From contig JAIOPH010000013.1 in NCBI GenBank assembly GCA_021414005.1, positions 62,001 to 126,000 of the forward strand: a stretch of DNA of 64,000 nucleotides, written 5' to 3'. Position 1 is the first letter of the stretch, and each line of letters starts with the position of its first letter. Shown here in pieces: positions 35,735 through 45,524 of the stretch. The position numbers were made by a program, and so were the translations under genes. Below the pieces are notes generated by a model. That model saw only the letters and a program-made list of their open reading frames with translations, was not told the DNA's origin and searched no databases. This stretch comes from Chthoniobacter sp. GTDB taxonomy: Bacteria > Verrucomicrobiota > Verrucomicrobiia > Chthoniobacterales > Chthoniobacteraceae.

Positions 35735-35746
35735 CTTTTCGCCCTC

Positions 35747-36727
35747 ATGTCTCGCTGGAAAAAATTTCGCTTCCACCTCGAATGTCTCGGCATCGGGTGG
35801 CTGGCGCGTGTTTTGCCGCGGCTCTCGCGCCGGGCCTGCGTCCGCCTGGCGAACGGCTTGGGAGCGCTGGCTTTCCTTCTCGACGTACGCGGACGCCGGG
35901 TGGCGCTGGCCAATCTCGAATGTGTCTGCGGCGACCGCACGACGCCGGCGCAACGTCACGCCCTTGCCCGCGCTTCGTACCAAAACTTTCTGCGCACCAT
36001 GCTCGACTTGTTTTGGTCGGCCAATCTGACCTCGGAGAACTGGCGCACCTGGATCGAGCCGGTGGGTTTCGAGCCGCTGAAGGAACGCCTCACCCGGGAG
36101 GGTCGCGGCGCGATCTTTGTGTGTGTGCACCAGGGCAACTGGGAGTGGGCCAGCCTGACTTTCGGGTTTCTCGGTCTGCCGACAACGATCGTCGCGGAGA
36201 ATTTCAAAAACCCGGGTCTCACCAGCACCTTCAACGCACTCCGCGAGCGGACCGGCCACACGATTATCCCGCAGGAAAACGCGGTCCTGCGCATGCTCAG
36301 GATCGTAAAGCGGCGCGGGGCCACGGGTATGCTCATCGACCTCAGCCTGCGCCCCACGCAGACGGCCACGATCATCGAGGCGTTCGGGCCGGGCGGCTTG
36401 AAAATGTGCGTGCCGGTGCTGCACGCCGTGCTGGCCCAGCGCGCGAATGCGCTCTTCGTCCCGGTGGAGACGCAGCCGCGCGCCGACGGCACCTGCCGGG
36501 TCATTGCACATCCGGGGATCGAAGTGCCGCCGGGAGCGGTGCTGCCCGTGATCGCGCAACATTGTTGGGACGCCTGCGAGCCTTTCATCCGCGCGCGGCC
36601 CGAGCTGTGGCTGTGGCCGTACAAACATTTCCGCTACCGCCCGAAGGCCGCCACCCGCGCCTACCCCGCCTACGCGAACACGTCCGCAAAATTCGAGAAG
36701 CTGAGCCGCGCGCAGGAGCCGGGCTGA
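35747..36727 (+). CDS. Lipid A biosynthesis acyltransferase-like (LpxL/HtrB family)
   Basis: Start at ATG 35747 (MSRWKKFRFHLECLGIGWLA) gives 326 residues; the frame upstream runs through the palindrome. After the membrane-associated N-terminus come LGALAFLLDVRGRRVALANL, typical of LpxL/HtrB, and the acyltransferase HX4D/E motif in VCVHQGNWEWASLTFGFLG. Later IIPQENAVLRMLRIVKRRGA and the MLIDLSLRP block correspond to the conserved 'g..v..l.DQ' region. LpxL-type enzymes add secondary acyl chains to lipid A, so this supports a lipopolysaccharide-containing envelope. No other lipid A gene is adjacent. Confidence 0.85.
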   Translation: MSRWKKFRFHLECLGIGWLARVLPRLSRRACVRLANGLGALAFLLDVRGRRVALANLECVCGDRTTPAQRHALARASYQNFLRTMLDLFWSANLTSENWRTWIEPVGFEPLKERLTREGRGAIFVCVHQGNWEWASLTFGFLGLPTTIVAENFKNPGLTSTFNALRERTGHTIIPQENAVLRMLRIVKRRGATGMLIDLSLRPTQTATIIEAFGPGGLKMCVPVLHAVLAQRANALFVPVETQPRADGTCRVIAHPGIEVPPGAVLPVIAQHCWDACEPFIRARPELWLWPYKHFRYRPKAATRAYPAYANTSAKFEKLSRAQEPG

Positions 36728-36743
36728 TCGCGCGGACGGACGC

Positions 36744-39167
36744 TCAATCCCAGGGTAGAAACTTTTCCAGCTTCAACTGCGTGGCGCGCTCCCGGGCCTC
36801 GGCGGCGCGGGGACCGGAAACCTTGGCCATCTTTTCGTATATGCCGACGGCGCTTTTCCAGTTCTCCTGCGCGCGGAAAAGTTCGGCGGCATCGAAGCCG
36901 GCTTTGTAGTACCAGAAAAAATCGCGGTCGGCGGGCGTGGTCTTGTCGAGCACGTCGTACCACGCGGTCAGCGCCTCCTCGGGGCGCGTGAGGTTTTTCA
37001 GGCCGCGGCCCTTTTTGTAGAGCGCCTGATTGCGCCACACGGCGGAAACGCCGGGCAGCGCGGCGAGCTGGTCGAAGGCGGCGAGGGCGGCTTCGAGTTG
37101 CTTGGGATCTTTGCGCCCGAGGAGCAGCAGGTTGTCACCTTTCGCGCAGAGCGCCGCGGAGCGTAGCTCGAGATCGGGCGCGGGCGTGGCGGTGAGAATG
37201 GCGTCGTAGAGCAGCACGGCTTCGCTCTCGCGCCCGAGTTTGCTTTGCACGATGGCCTGCTGCTGGCGCGCGTGAAGCTTGAGCGGGCCGTCGCGTTTCA
37301 CCACCTGGTCGAAAAGGGCGAGCGCCCGGTCCACTGCGCCCTCATTGATTTCGCGCATCGCCGACTGGCCGGCGAGGAAAAGCGCGGCCTCGGCATAGGC
37401 ACCGGTGGGCTGCTCCTGCGCGAGCAACGTGAACTGCGTTTCAGCATTCGCGTGATCGCCGGCGCGGGCGTGGAGCTGGCCGAGTTTCATGCGGACCTCG
37501 GCGAGCAAAGGCGAAACGGGGTAGTCGCGGAGAAACGCCGTGGCGCGGCGGATCGCGTCGTCCGGTGCAGTGTCGGCGAGAAAAATGGCGAGATAGGCGG
37601 CGTGCTCGGCGGTCTCCGGCGCGGGCGTGGATTCATTGACGACACGGAGATAGCGCGCCGCACCATCGCGATCCTGCGCAGCCAGGGCCAGCTCGGCGAG
37701 CGCGAGGCGGGCTTCGCCCTGACGCGGGTGCCCGGGGAAGTGCCGCGTGAAAAGATCGAGCGTCTCGGGGGCGCGGGCGTCGCCGGCACGGGCCTGGGCG
37801 AGACCCTGCTCGAGCAGCAGCACGCTGCGCTGCGGGCTTTCCGGCGTGGTTGCGCTGAGCGCCTGGTAGTCGGCGAAGAAAGTGTCGTGTTTGCCCAGCG
37901 CGAGCGCGGCGAGGGCGGCGTCGAAGGTGGCGTTGGGGCGCAACCGAGGCGAACGCTCGGCGGCGCGGCGGAAGGAGTTCGCGGCGAGCAGCCACTCGCG
38001 CTGCTGATACTGGACGAGCGCCTTGCGCATCTCGATCTCCGCGCGTTGCGCATCGTCGGTGGTGCGGCGCTCGGCATCCTCGATGGCCTGCACAGCACCG
38101 GGCAGGTCGCCTTTGGCCATGAGCAGGTCCGCCTGCATGAGCCGCGCCGCGGCCACGAGCGGGCTCGTGGGGAAAGTCTCCACGAGCCCGTTGATCGTCT
38201 TCATCGCGCCTTCGGAGTTTTTTGCCCGCAGGCGCAGGCGCGCGGTGTAGAAACGGGCGAGCGCCATGACGCGCGGCGCGGCGTCCTTGGTCCATTGCTT
38301 GAGTTCCGTTTCGGAAGCGTGGGCCTGCTGCGCGTAGATTTGATCCAGTCGGCGGAACGCGGCGTCGAGATGACGGCTCGTCGGATAGCGCGCGATGAAT
38401 TCCTCGACCGGTTTGTCGGCGGCGTCGGCACCCTGGAGCTTGAGCGTGGCGTCGGACGCTCCGAGCGCGGCGCCAAAGAGCACGTTCTCGCCCGCGCCGG
38501 GCTGGCGCAGGAGTTCCTGAAAAATCGTCAGCGCCGCGCCAGGCTGGCCTTCGAGCAGCAGCAGTCGTCCTTCGAGATATTTCCGCTCCGGTTCATCGGT
38601 GGGCGCACCTGCGACCTTCGCCAAAACGGCGCGAGCCCGCTGGCTCTCGCCGGATTCGATAAGCAAACCCGCGAGGCGCAACGCCGCTCCGGGATGCTGC
38701 GGTCGGTCGCGCAGAAAGGCTTCGAGATCGGTCACAGCCTCGGCGATCTGTCCGAGCGCGACGCGGCTTTCCACGAGGCCGAGCCGCGCGGACGCGGGCG
38801 CGTCGGGCTGAGCGGTGAGGACCTGGAAAAGCGCGAGCGCCCGGTCCCAGCGACCGCTCCGTGCCAGCAGTTGCGCGCGGAGCAGCCGCCCGGCCGAACC
38901 GGCATCCTCGCCGAGCGCCTGCACCGCCGCGAGCGCGGCATCGGCGTTGCCGGCGGCGAATTGCGCTTCACCCAAAGCGAGCTGGGCCGCGCGGCGCTCA
39001 TCCGCCAGCAGGCCGGGTTGCGCGAGCAGGGCGGTGAGCTTTTGCACCGCCACCTGCGGGATGGATTCCGCCAGCGCCTGCCGCGCCTCGGTGAGCAACG
39101 CCGGCTCCACTGCAGCGAGCGGCAGCGTCGCGGTAAGTATGAGCAGAGTGAAAATGCGGCGCTTCAT
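36744..39167 (-). CDS. Periplasmic tetratricopeptide-repeat protein
   Basis: This 807-residue protein has a signal peptide ([20 protein letters not shown]) followed almost wholly by TPR-like helical pairs. Examples are RLLRAQLLARSGRWDRALAL, YLEGRLLLLEGQPGAALTIF and ARLMQADLLMAKGDLPGAVQ. No enzymatic motif is seen. Such proteins usually scaffold envelope complexes in the periplasm. Its start overlaps the uvrA stop by ATGA, so it is cotranscribed with uvrA although the roles look unrelated. It converges with the LpxL-like gene, 16 bp away. Confidence 0.85.
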   Translation of the reverse strand: MKRRIFTLLILTATLPLAAVEPALLTEARQALAESIPQVAVQKLTALLAQPGLLADERRAAQLALGEAQFAAGNADAALAAVQALGEDAGSAGRLLRAQLLARSGRWDRALALFQVLTAQPDAPASARLGLVESRVALGQIAEAVTDLEAFLRDRPQHPGAALRLAGLLIESGESQRARAVLAKVAGAPTDEPERKYLEGRLLLLEGQPGAALTIFQELLRQPGAGENVLFGAALGASDATLKLQGADAADKPVEEFIARYPTSRHLDAAFRRLDQIYAQQAHASETELKQWTKDAAPRVMALARFYTARLRLRAKNSEGAMKTINGLVETFPTSPLVAAARLMQADLLMAKGDLPGAVQAIEDAERRTTDDAQRAEIEMRKALVQYQQREWLLAANSFRRAAERSPRLRPNATFDAALAALALGKHDTFFADYQALSATTPESPQRSVLLLEQGLAQARAGDARAPETLDLFTRHFPGHPRQGEARLALAELALAAQDRDGAARYLRVVNESTPAPETAEHAAYLAIFLADTAPDDAIRRATAFLRDYPVSPLLAEVRMKLGQLHARAGDHANAETQFTLLAQEQPTGAYAEAALFLAGQSAMREINEGAVDRALALFDQVVKRDGPLKLHARQQQAIVQSKLGRESEAVLLYDAILTATPAPDLELRSAALCAKGDNLLLLGRKDPKQLEAALAAFDQLAALPGVSAVWRNQALYKKGRGLKNLTRPEEALTAWYDVLDKTTPADRDFFWYYKAGFDAAELFRAQENWKSAVGIYEKMAKVSGPRAAEARERATQLKLEKFLPWD

Positions 39168-42061
39168 AACATCCTCCGCAGATACCGCCCGGTGTGGCTT
39201 TGCTCAACCGCCGCGATCTCCTCCGGCGTGCCCTGTGCGACGATCCGCCCGCCGCCCGCGCCGCCTTCCGGGCCGAGGTCGAGCACCCAGTCGGCGCATT
39301 TAATGACTTCGAGATTGTGCTCGATGACGACGAGCGTGTTGCCGGCGTCGCGCAACTTGGCGAGCACTTCGAGCAGCTTGTGGATGTCCGCGAAATGCAA
39401 GCCGGTCGTCGGCTCGTCGAGGATATAGACGGTGCGGCCCGTCGCCTTTTTCGCCAGCTCCGACGCGAGCTTGATCCGCTGCGCCTCGCCGCCGCTCAGC
39501 GTCGTGCCGTTTTGCCCGAGCCGCACGTAGCCGAGCCCCACGTCTTCGAGCGCCACGAGCTTGTCGTGGATCTGCGTCACGTTGCGGAAAAAGCGCGCCG
39601 CCTCGTCCACGGTGAGGTCTAGGATGTCGGCGACGTTCTTGCCTTTGTAGGTGATCTCCAGCGTCTCGCGGTTGTAGCGCCGACCGCGGCAGACTTCGCA
39701 CTCCACATAGACATCGGCGAGAAAGTGCATCTCGATCTTTTTCACGCCGTCGCCCTCGCAGGCCTCGCAGCGCCCGCCTTTCACATTGAAGGAAAAGCGC
39801 CCGGCCTCGTAGCCGCGGATGCGCGAGGCGGGCAGGCCGGCGAAGAGTTCGCGGATCGGTGCAAACGCGCCGGTGTAGGTCACGGGATTCGAGCGCGGCG
39901 TGCGCCCGATGGGCGTCTGGTCGATGACGATCGCTTTGTCGATTTGCTCAAGTCCGTGGAGCGCGGCGTGTTTGCCGGGGCGGTCTTTGGAGCGGTAAAA
40001 ATGGCGGAACAACGCGCGCCGCAGGATGTCATCGACGAGCGTGGATTTGCCGCTGCCGGAAACGCCGGTGACGCACGTGAGGCAGCCGAGCGGAAACGAC
40101 GCGGTCACGCCCTGGAGGTTGTTTTCCCGCGCGCCGGTGATGGTCAGCCAGCCGGGGTTGTGCTCGTCCTTGAGGTTCTGCGGGGCGACGAATTGCGGGC
40201 GGTGCCGCTGCTTCGGCACGGGGATTTTCGCGCGCCCGCTGAGGTACTGGGCGGTGAGCGAATTCTCCACCGCGAGCACCTCGGCGAGCGTGCCCTGCGC
40301 GACGAGCCAGCCGCCGCGCGCGCCGGCACCGGGGCCGAGGTCGATGACGTGGTCGGCCTCGCGAATGGTGTCCTCGTCGTGCTCGACGACGATGACGGAA
40401 TTTCCCAAATCCCGCAGCCGCCGCAGCGTGCCGATGAGCCGGTCGTTGTCGCGCTGGTGCAGCCCGATGCTCGGCTCATCCAGCACGTAGAGACAGCCTG
40501 CCAGCCCGCTGCCGATCTGCGTGGCCAGCCGGATGCGCTGCGCCTCGCCGCCGCTTAGCGTCCCGCTTTCGCGATCCAGCGAGAGATAGCCGAGCCCGAC
40601 CTCGACGAGAAAACTCAGCCGCGCCGCGATCTCGCGCCGCACCTCGCTGGTGATGAAGCGCTGCTGCTCATCGAAAGCCAGCGTCTCCACGAAACGCAGC
40701 GCGTCGGCGATCGAGAGGCGGCAGAACTGGTGGATGTTCAGCGGCTGCAAATCACCCTTGATCGTGACGGCCAGAATCTCCGGTTTCAGCCGCGCGCCTT
40801 CGCACGTCGCGCATGTCCGGCGGCTCATGTATTGGCGGATGCGCTGGCGCGAAAGCTCGCTGTCGGTCGTCTCGTAAAGGTTCTGGAGCGCGGCCACGAG
40901 CCCGTCGAACGGCTTCTCCACCTTCTCGCGCTTGCCATTTTCACCCCAGGAAAAGGTGAGCGCACGCTCGCCGGTGCCGTGGCAGAGGGCCTCGTGAAAC
41001 GCCGGCGCGAGATCGCCATACGGGGCGTCCATCGAGACGCGGTATTCCTTCGCGAGCGAGGTGAGGATGCCCTGGTAGTAACCCTGCATGCGCTTGTTCG
41101 CCTTGGCCCACGGCGCAACCGCGCCTTCGGCGAGCGACTTCTCGCGGTCGGGGATCATGAGATCCGGGTCGCAGACCAGCTCCGTGCCGAGTCCGTGGCA
41201 GTCCGGGCACGCGCCAAAGTGCGAGTTGAAGGAGAAGTGTTTCGGCGTCAGCGCGGGCAGGGTGAAGCCGGTGTCGGGATTGCTGAAATCGGTGGAGTAG
41301 CGGTGCGTGAGCCACTGCTCCGGTTCCACGCCTTCCACCCGCTGCAATACCGCCACTTTGCCGCGCCCCCATTTCAGTGCCGTATCGAGCGAATCCGCCA
41401 GCCGCGAGCGCACCCCCTCGCGGACGACCAGTCGGTCCACGACCACCTCGATCACATGTTTGTCACCCTTGGTCAGCCGGATTGGCTCGGGCCGCGCCAG
41501 TTCGATAATTTCGCCATCCACCCGCACCCGCACGAAGCCCTCGCGCTTCAGTTTCTCAATTACGTCGCGAAATTCTCCGACTTCGCTTTGCACAATCGGA
41601 GCCAGCAGCACGATGCGACTTTCCGCCGGATAGGCCGCGATCTTGTCGGCGATCTGCTGCGGCGTGAGTTTGAAAACGGGCGTGCCCGTGGCCGGATCGT
41701 GGGGCTGTCCCACAGAGGAAAAGAGCAGCCGTAGATAGTCGTAAATCTCCGTCGTCGTGGCGATCGTCGAGCGCGGATTTCCGCCCGAACTCCGCTGCTC
41801 AATGGCGATGGCCGGCGACAGACCTTCAATAAAATCCACGTCCGGTTTCTGCATCTGGTCCAGAAATTGCCTTGCATAGGCGGACAAGCTCTCCACGTAG
41901 CGCCTTTGGCCCTCCGCGTAGAGCGTATCAAAAGCCAATGACGACTTACCAGAACCACTTAAACCTGTGATCACGACCAACTTTTCCCGCGGAATCTCCA
42001 GTGTGAGGTTCCGGAGATTGTGCTGGCGAGCCCCAGTGATTTTTATAGCTTGTGCTGGCAT
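39164..42061 (-). CDS. uvrA: UvrABC system protein A
   Basis: UvrA is the damage-recognition ATPase of nucleotide excision repair. From the start at 42061 ([20 protein letters not shown]) it has 965 residues, and a longer frame upstream is non-coding. Two ABC modules are complete: Walker [10 protein letters not shown] and GVSGSGKST, signatures [19 protein letters not shown] and [19 protein letters not shown], and Walker B regions [11 protein letters not shown] and [11 protein letters not shown]. Zinc clusters appear as [20 protein letters not shown] and CEACEGDG with CEVCRG. It is the first gene of a uvrA-TPR operon and divergent from a DHp-like small gene. Confidence 0.97.
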   Translation of the reverse strand: MPAQAIKITGARQHNLRNLTLEIPREKLVVITGLSGSGKSSLAFDTLYAEGQRRYVESLSAYARQFLDQMQKPDVDFIEGLSPAIAIEQRSSGGNPRSTIATTTEIYDYLRLLFSSVGQPHDPATGTPVFKLTPQQIADKIAAYPAESRIVLLAPIVQSEVGEFRDVIEKLKREGFVRVRVDGEIIELARPEPIRLTKGDKHVIEVVVDRLVVREGVRSRLADSLDTALKWGRGKVAVLQRVEGVEPEQWLTHRYSTDFSNPDTGFTLPALTPKHFSFNSHFGACPDCHGLGTELVCDPDLMIPDREKSLAEGAVAPWAKANKRMQGYYQGILTSLAKEYRVSMDAPYGDLAPAFHEALCHGTGERALTFSWGENGKREKVEKPFDGLVAALQNLYETTDSELSRQRIRQYMSRRTCATCEGARLKPEILAVTIKGDLQPLNIHQFCRLSIADALRFVETLAFDEQQRFITSEVRREIAARLSFLVEVGLGYLSLDRESGTLSGGEAQRIRLATQIGSGLAGCLYVLDEPSIGLHQRDNDRLIGTLRRLRDLGNSVIVVEHDEDTIREADHVIDLGPGAGARGGWLVAQGTLAEVLAVENSLTAQYLSGRAKIPVPKQRHRPQFVAPQNLKDEHNPGWLTITGARENNLQGVTASFPLGCLTCVTGVSGSGKSTLVDDILRRALFRHFYRSKDRPGKHAALHGLEQIDKAIVIDQTPIGRTPRSNPVTYTGAFAPIRELFAGLPASRIRGYEAGRFSFNVKGGRCEACEGDGVKKIEMHFLADVYVECEVCRGRRYNRETLEITYKGKNVADILDLTVDEAARFFRNVTQIHDKLVALEDVGLGYVRLGQNGTTLSGGEAQRIKLASELAKKATGRTVYILDEPTTGLHFADIHKLLEVLAKLRDAGNTLVVIEHNLEVIKCADWVLDLGPEGGAGGGRIVAQGTPEEIAAVEQSHTGRYLRRML

Positions 42062-42127
42062 TTCCGCCGTCGGTTCAAACTGCACAGACAAGCACAACCC
42101 TGAACCCCTCTCCAGAGGCAATTAGCG

Positions 42128-42412
42128 ATGTCCGACGATACCTTCAAAATCACCCGCGAGGAACTGCAAGCCATCGCCGACAAGTTTCGGGATGTGAAGC
42201 ACGACATTAACAACACCCTGGCCGTCATCATGGCCCTCTCGGAACTCGCCCAGCGCAACTCCGCTCACTACGAGAAACTCGGCAAAGCCGTGCTCCAGCG
42301 CAGCCCGGAGGTCGTGCAGCTCATGCAGGATTTCCAAACCATGCTGAACGCCAGGCTCAAGGGGCAGGCGATACCCGACAAACCGATGCCGACCTCCGGC
42401 GTCTTCAACTAA
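42128..42412 (+). CDS. Stand-alone histidine-kinase DHp-like small protein
   Basis: This 94-residue helical protein contains FRDVKHDINNTLAVIMALSE with His25, a close match to the H-box of histidine kinases ('lrHDinN.L..i.g..e'), followed by a second helix, HYEKLGKAVLQRSPEVVQLM. This is the two-helix dimerisation and phosphotransfer fold. There is no ATPase (HATPase_c) domain after it; the frame ends in a short Pro-rich tail. It could be a phosphotransfer protein, a kinase inhibitor or a regulator like Spo0B. The gene is divergent from uvrA, 66 bp away. Confidence 0.6.
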   Translation: MSDDTFKITREELQAIADKFRDVKHDINNTLAVIMALSELAQRNSAHYEKLGKAVLQRSPEVVQLMQDFQTMLNARLKGQAIPDKPMPTSGVFN

Positions 42413-43125
42413 GGCGCGGGCTTTTCGGCGATTACGCCGAGGATCGGGCCGAGGGGAAATTTCACGTCGCTGCGCTTGAGTTCAGGCGCGTTGCGGCAGT
42501 GCAGCGCATCGCGAAAGAGCGTGGCGAATTCGTGGAAGTTCACCGGTTCGTTCGAGATGACAAAGAGCACATTTTTGTCGGGGCCGAAGCCGACGCCGTT
42601 GCGGTAAAGCCGCGACGTGGACCCCGCGCGAAACGCCGGATGCAGCGCGCCGTCAATCACCAGCATCGGCCCGGATTGCGTGGCGAGGCGCGCTTTCTCA
42701 CCGGACGCCTGCCAGCGCACCGACTCCATCACCACCGCGCCCGCATCGGTCACCGCAAAAACGCCGTTGGGCTTGAGAAAGAAGTTCCCCTCGGCGGCGG
42801 CGGTGTTCAGCGGCGTGAGTTCGCGGCCCTCGACCACAAACAGGCCGACCGGCTCCGAGTTGGCGTGAAACATCCCGGCATTCATCCCAAAGACGAGCCG
42901 CTTTCCGCGCGCCGCGAGCATCGCTTCGACCGCAGCAAACGTGTGCAAATGCGCGCCCTTGTCGTCTTTCAAAAACAACTCCAGCCGCTCGCGCGCGGGA
43001 TCGACAATACAAACTGTGTGACGCCGTCCGGCGTGCTCGACGGTGCGGTATTCCACCGCCGCCACGGAGCAGGCGAGCAGCCCTGTCAACAGCGCGACCC
43101 ACAGCCAGTGGCGGAGTATCTTCAT
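42409..43125 (-). CDS. Phosphodiester glycosidase (NAGPA/DUF2233)-like protein, catalytic motif apparently deleted
   Basis: This 238-residue protein has a signal peptide and the family's diagnostic GKRLVFGMNAGMFHANSEP and KPNGVFAVTD blocks, then ATQSGPMLVIDGALHPAFR with SRLYRNGVGF. NAGPA-like enzymes cleave N-acetylglucosamine from phosphodiesters. After FRDALHCRNA the family normally continues with an 'LfLDGs.SslY.p' segment carrying a key acid; here CRNA runs directly into PELKRSDVKFPLGPILGVIA. About 10-12 residues look missing in frame, so activity may be lost. It is convergent with the DHp-like gene, overlapping by 4 bp. Confidence 0.7.
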   Translation of the reverse strand: MKILRHWLWVALLTGLLACSVAAVEYRTVEHAGRRHTVCIVDPARERLELFLKDDKGAHLHTFAAVEAMLAARGKRLVFGMNAGMFHANSEPVGLFVVEGRELTPLNTAAAEGNFFLKPNGVFAVTDAGAVVMESVRWQASGEKARLATQSGPMLVIDGALHPAFRAGSTSRLYRNGVGFGPDKNVLFVISNEPVNFHEFATLFRDALHCRNAPELKRSDVKFPLGPILGVIAEKPAP

Positions 43126-43141
43126 CGCGTCCGGCGACGAG

Positions 43142-43900
43142 TTACTGGCCCAGCATCTCCGTCAGCAACGGTAGGATCGCCTCCGCCCAAATGTCATACC
43201 CTTTCCGCTGGAGATGCACCGCGTCTCTGAGAATGCCCGGCTGAATCTTGCCCTCCGCATCGAGAAATTTCGGACCCACATCCAGATACCGGACCATTTT
43301 CCCGTCATCCAATTTCGCGGTGATGCTGTTGATCGTTTTCGTCTTTTCCAGCGCCGTCCCTGCCGACGGGAAAATCCCGAGCAGCAGAATCTTCGTCTTC
43401 GGGCAGTTGGCCTGGAGCTTCTTCACCACGGCCGCGACGCCGATCGCCACTTCCTCCGCCGTGTTCATGCCCTGATTGTTTGTGCCGATCAGCAGCACCG
43501 TCACCTTTTGCTCCGTGCCCTGCAGCTCCCCGTTTTCCATCCGCCAGAGCACATTCTCCGCGCGGTCGCCGCCGATGCCGAAATTCACCGCGTTGAACTT
43601 TCCGAAATTCTTGCCGAAGTGGTCGCCCGGCCACATCTGCGTGATCGAGTCGCCGAGAAAAACCACGTCGAATTTCCGAGTCTTGCACTGGTTCACGTAG
43701 TCGTTGTGCATCCGTCCGAACCACCGCACGCCACCTGGCACCGGCTTGGTCGGATCATTTGCCGACTTGATCACCGGCGGAGTCGCGGCCGGTGCGCTGA
43801 CCTCGGCGTGCCCGTTGCCGGTAAGGAAAAGGCCGAGCGCCGCGACTCCGGCGACGAGCGGTACGAAAGCGGCGGGGATGGAAATGGCTGGGCGGCTCAT
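43142..43900 (-). CDS. SGNH/GDSL-type hydrolase (PAF-AH IB gamma-like)
   Basis: This 252-residue protein has an N-terminal hydrophobic export signal (LVAGVAALGLFLTGNGHAEV). The SGNH blocks are all present: FLGDSITQMWPG (block I with the catalytic Ser), NFGIGGDRAENVLWRM (block II Gly), LLIGTNNQGMNT (block III Asn) and LRDAVHLQRKGYDIWA (block V Asp and His). Together they predict an exported esterase resembling the alpha-1 subunits of PAF acetylhydrolase. Planctomycetes and Verrucomicrobia use many such hydrolases for deacetylating polysaccharides. It is 20 bp upstream of the lpdA end and 16 bp after the glycosidase-like gene. Confidence 0.85.
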   Translation of the reverse strand: MSRPAISIPAAFVPLVAGVAALGLFLTGNGHAEVSAPAATPPVIKSANDPTKPVPGGVRWFGRMHNDYVNQCKTRKFDVVFLGDSITQMWPGDHFGKNFGKFNAVNFGIGGDRAENVLWRMENGELQGTEQKVTVLLIGTNNQGMNTAEEVAIGVAAVVKKLQANCPKTKILLLGIFPSAGTALEKTKTINSITAKLDDGKMVRYLDVGPKFLDAEGKIQPGILRDAVHLQRKGYDIWAEAILPLLTEMLGQ

Positions 43901-43919
43901 GAGAGTTTGTCGGTTGGGG

Positions 43920-45311
43920 TTAAATGTGGATGGCGTGTCCGGCGGCCACTTCCACCGCTTCTTTCACGCCTTCGCTGAGCGTCGGATGCGCGTGGATCGT
44001 CGCCTCGATTTCCTCCCACGTCGCCTCCAGCGTCATGGCGAGGCCGAGTTCCGCGATCATCTCCGTGGCGTCTGGTCCGATGATGTGCGCGCCGAGGATT
44101 TCGCCGTGCGGATCGCCGATCAGCACTTTCACAAAGCCTTCGCTTTCGCCGATGGCGCGGGCTTTGCCGCTCGCCATAAAGGGGAACTTGCCGACCTTGA
44201 ACTTGAGCCCCTTTTCCTTCGCCGCGCGCTCCGTCAGGCCCACGCTGGCGACCTGCGGGTGGCAATAGGTGCAGCCGGGGAAAAGCGAAACCTTCTTCGG
44301 CTTGAACCCGGCCACGAACATGCCCTCAACAGCCTGGATGGCCTCGTAGCTGGCCACATGCGCGAGCCACGGCGGCCCGATGATGTCGCCCGCCGCGTAA
44401 AGCCCGCGCACGGTCGTTTCGTAGCGGTCGTTCGTCTGGATGTAGCCGCGGTCGGTGAGGCCGATTTTCAAACTCCCACCCGGCAGCAGTGGGGAAACGC
44501 CGATGGCCACGAGGCAAATGTCGGCTTCGAGCACTTTCTCCACACCCTTCGGATCGGCGACGGTGATCTTCACGCCCGCATCCGTCGCTTCGGTCTTGGT
44601 GGTTTTGTGGCCGAGCAGCGCGGTGATGCCCTGCTTGGCGAAGGACTTTTCCAGCGCCTGCGAAACCTCGGTGTCCTCGACGGGCAGCAGGTTCGGCAGC
44701 ATTTCGACGACGGTGACTTTCGTGCCGAAGGCGTTGAAGAAATAGGCGAACTCCACGCCGATCGCCCCCGCCCCGATGATGATGATCGATTTTGGCTGCG
44801 CCGGCAGCGCGAGCGCCTCCTTCGAGCCGATAACGGTCGTGCCGTTGAACGGAAAACCGGGCATCGGGCGCGACACGCAACCGGTGCCGATGAGGATTTT
44901 CGCCGCCGTGTGCGTTTCCACTTTGCCGTCCGCGAGCGTCACCTTCACTTCGCCCGCCTTGTCGAGCGACGCCTCGCCTTTGAGCGAGTCGATCTTGTTC
45001 TTCTTGAAAAGGAAATCGACGCCTGCCGCGCCTTTGTCGGAGACCACGCGGGAGCGCTTGATGATCGCGCTCCAGTCGTATTCCAGCCCCGCGATCTTGA
45101 AGCCAAACTCCGCCGCGCGGTGCTTCATGGCGTGATACATCTCGGCGTTTTTGAGCAGCGCCTTCGTCGGGATGCAGCCCCAGTTGTTGCATGTACCGCC
45201 GCCGCGCTCCTTCTCGACGCACGCGACTTTCTTGCCCAGTTGCGCCGCCTTGATTGCCGCGACATAGCCGGCCGGGCCGGCACCGATGACGATGAGATCG
45301 TAATTAGCCAT
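43920..45311 (-). CDS. lpdA: Dihydrolipoyl dehydrogenase
   Basis: LpdA reoxidises dihydrolipoamide in 2-oxo acid dehydrogenase complexes and the glycine cleavage system. From the start at 45311 (MANYDLIVIGAGPAGYVAAI) it has 463 residues; the longer frame is non-coding. The redox disulfide is in GGTCNNWGCIPTKALLKNA (Cys41 and Cys46), the NAD-binding site in IIIIGAGAIGVEFAYFF, and the catalytic His-Glu in IHAHPTLSEGVKEA at the C-terminus. Length and motifs are normal. The other complex subunits are not in the window. It is divergent from the ketosynthase pair, with a 213-bp gap that shows no other gene. Confidence 0.96.
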   Translation of the reverse strand: MANYDLIVIGAGPAGYVAAIKAAQLGKKVACVEKERGGGTCNNWGCIPTKALLKNAEMYHAMKHRAAEFGFKIAGLEYDWSAIIKRSRVVSDKGAAGVDFLFKKNKIDSLKGEASLDKAGEVKVTLADGKVETHTAAKILIGTGCVSRPMPGFPFNGTTVIGSKEALALPAQPKSIIIIGAGAIGVEFAYFFNAFGTKVTVVEMLPNLLPVEDTEVSQALEKSFAKQGITALLGHKTTKTEATDAGVKITVADPKGVEKVLEADICLVAIGVSPLLPGGSLKIGLTDRGYIQTNDRYETTVRGLYAAGDIIGPPWLAHVASYEAIQAVEGMFVAGFKPKKVSLFPGCTYCHPQVASVGLTERAAKEKGLKFKVGKFPFMASGKARAIGESEGFVKVLIGDPHGEILGAHIIGPDATEMIAELGLAMTLEATWEEIEATIHAHPTLSEGVKEAVEVAAGHAIHI

Positions 45312-45524
45312 TTGAGGAAGTGAGGAGTTGGAAGTTAAAAAAGTGGAGTGCGGTGCCGCGAAAAAGGAGCACGGAAGATGCGGGCGAGGCGCGGATGGCG
45401 TCAAAAGGAAACTGCCGCGTGATGTTTCCCAGAATACGCGAGGATATTTCCCAAATCCATAGTCGCGTGATCCAAAGACCTTCACTTTGAGCGGAAGCCC
45501 ACGCTACGTTGCCAGGCCCGCTCC

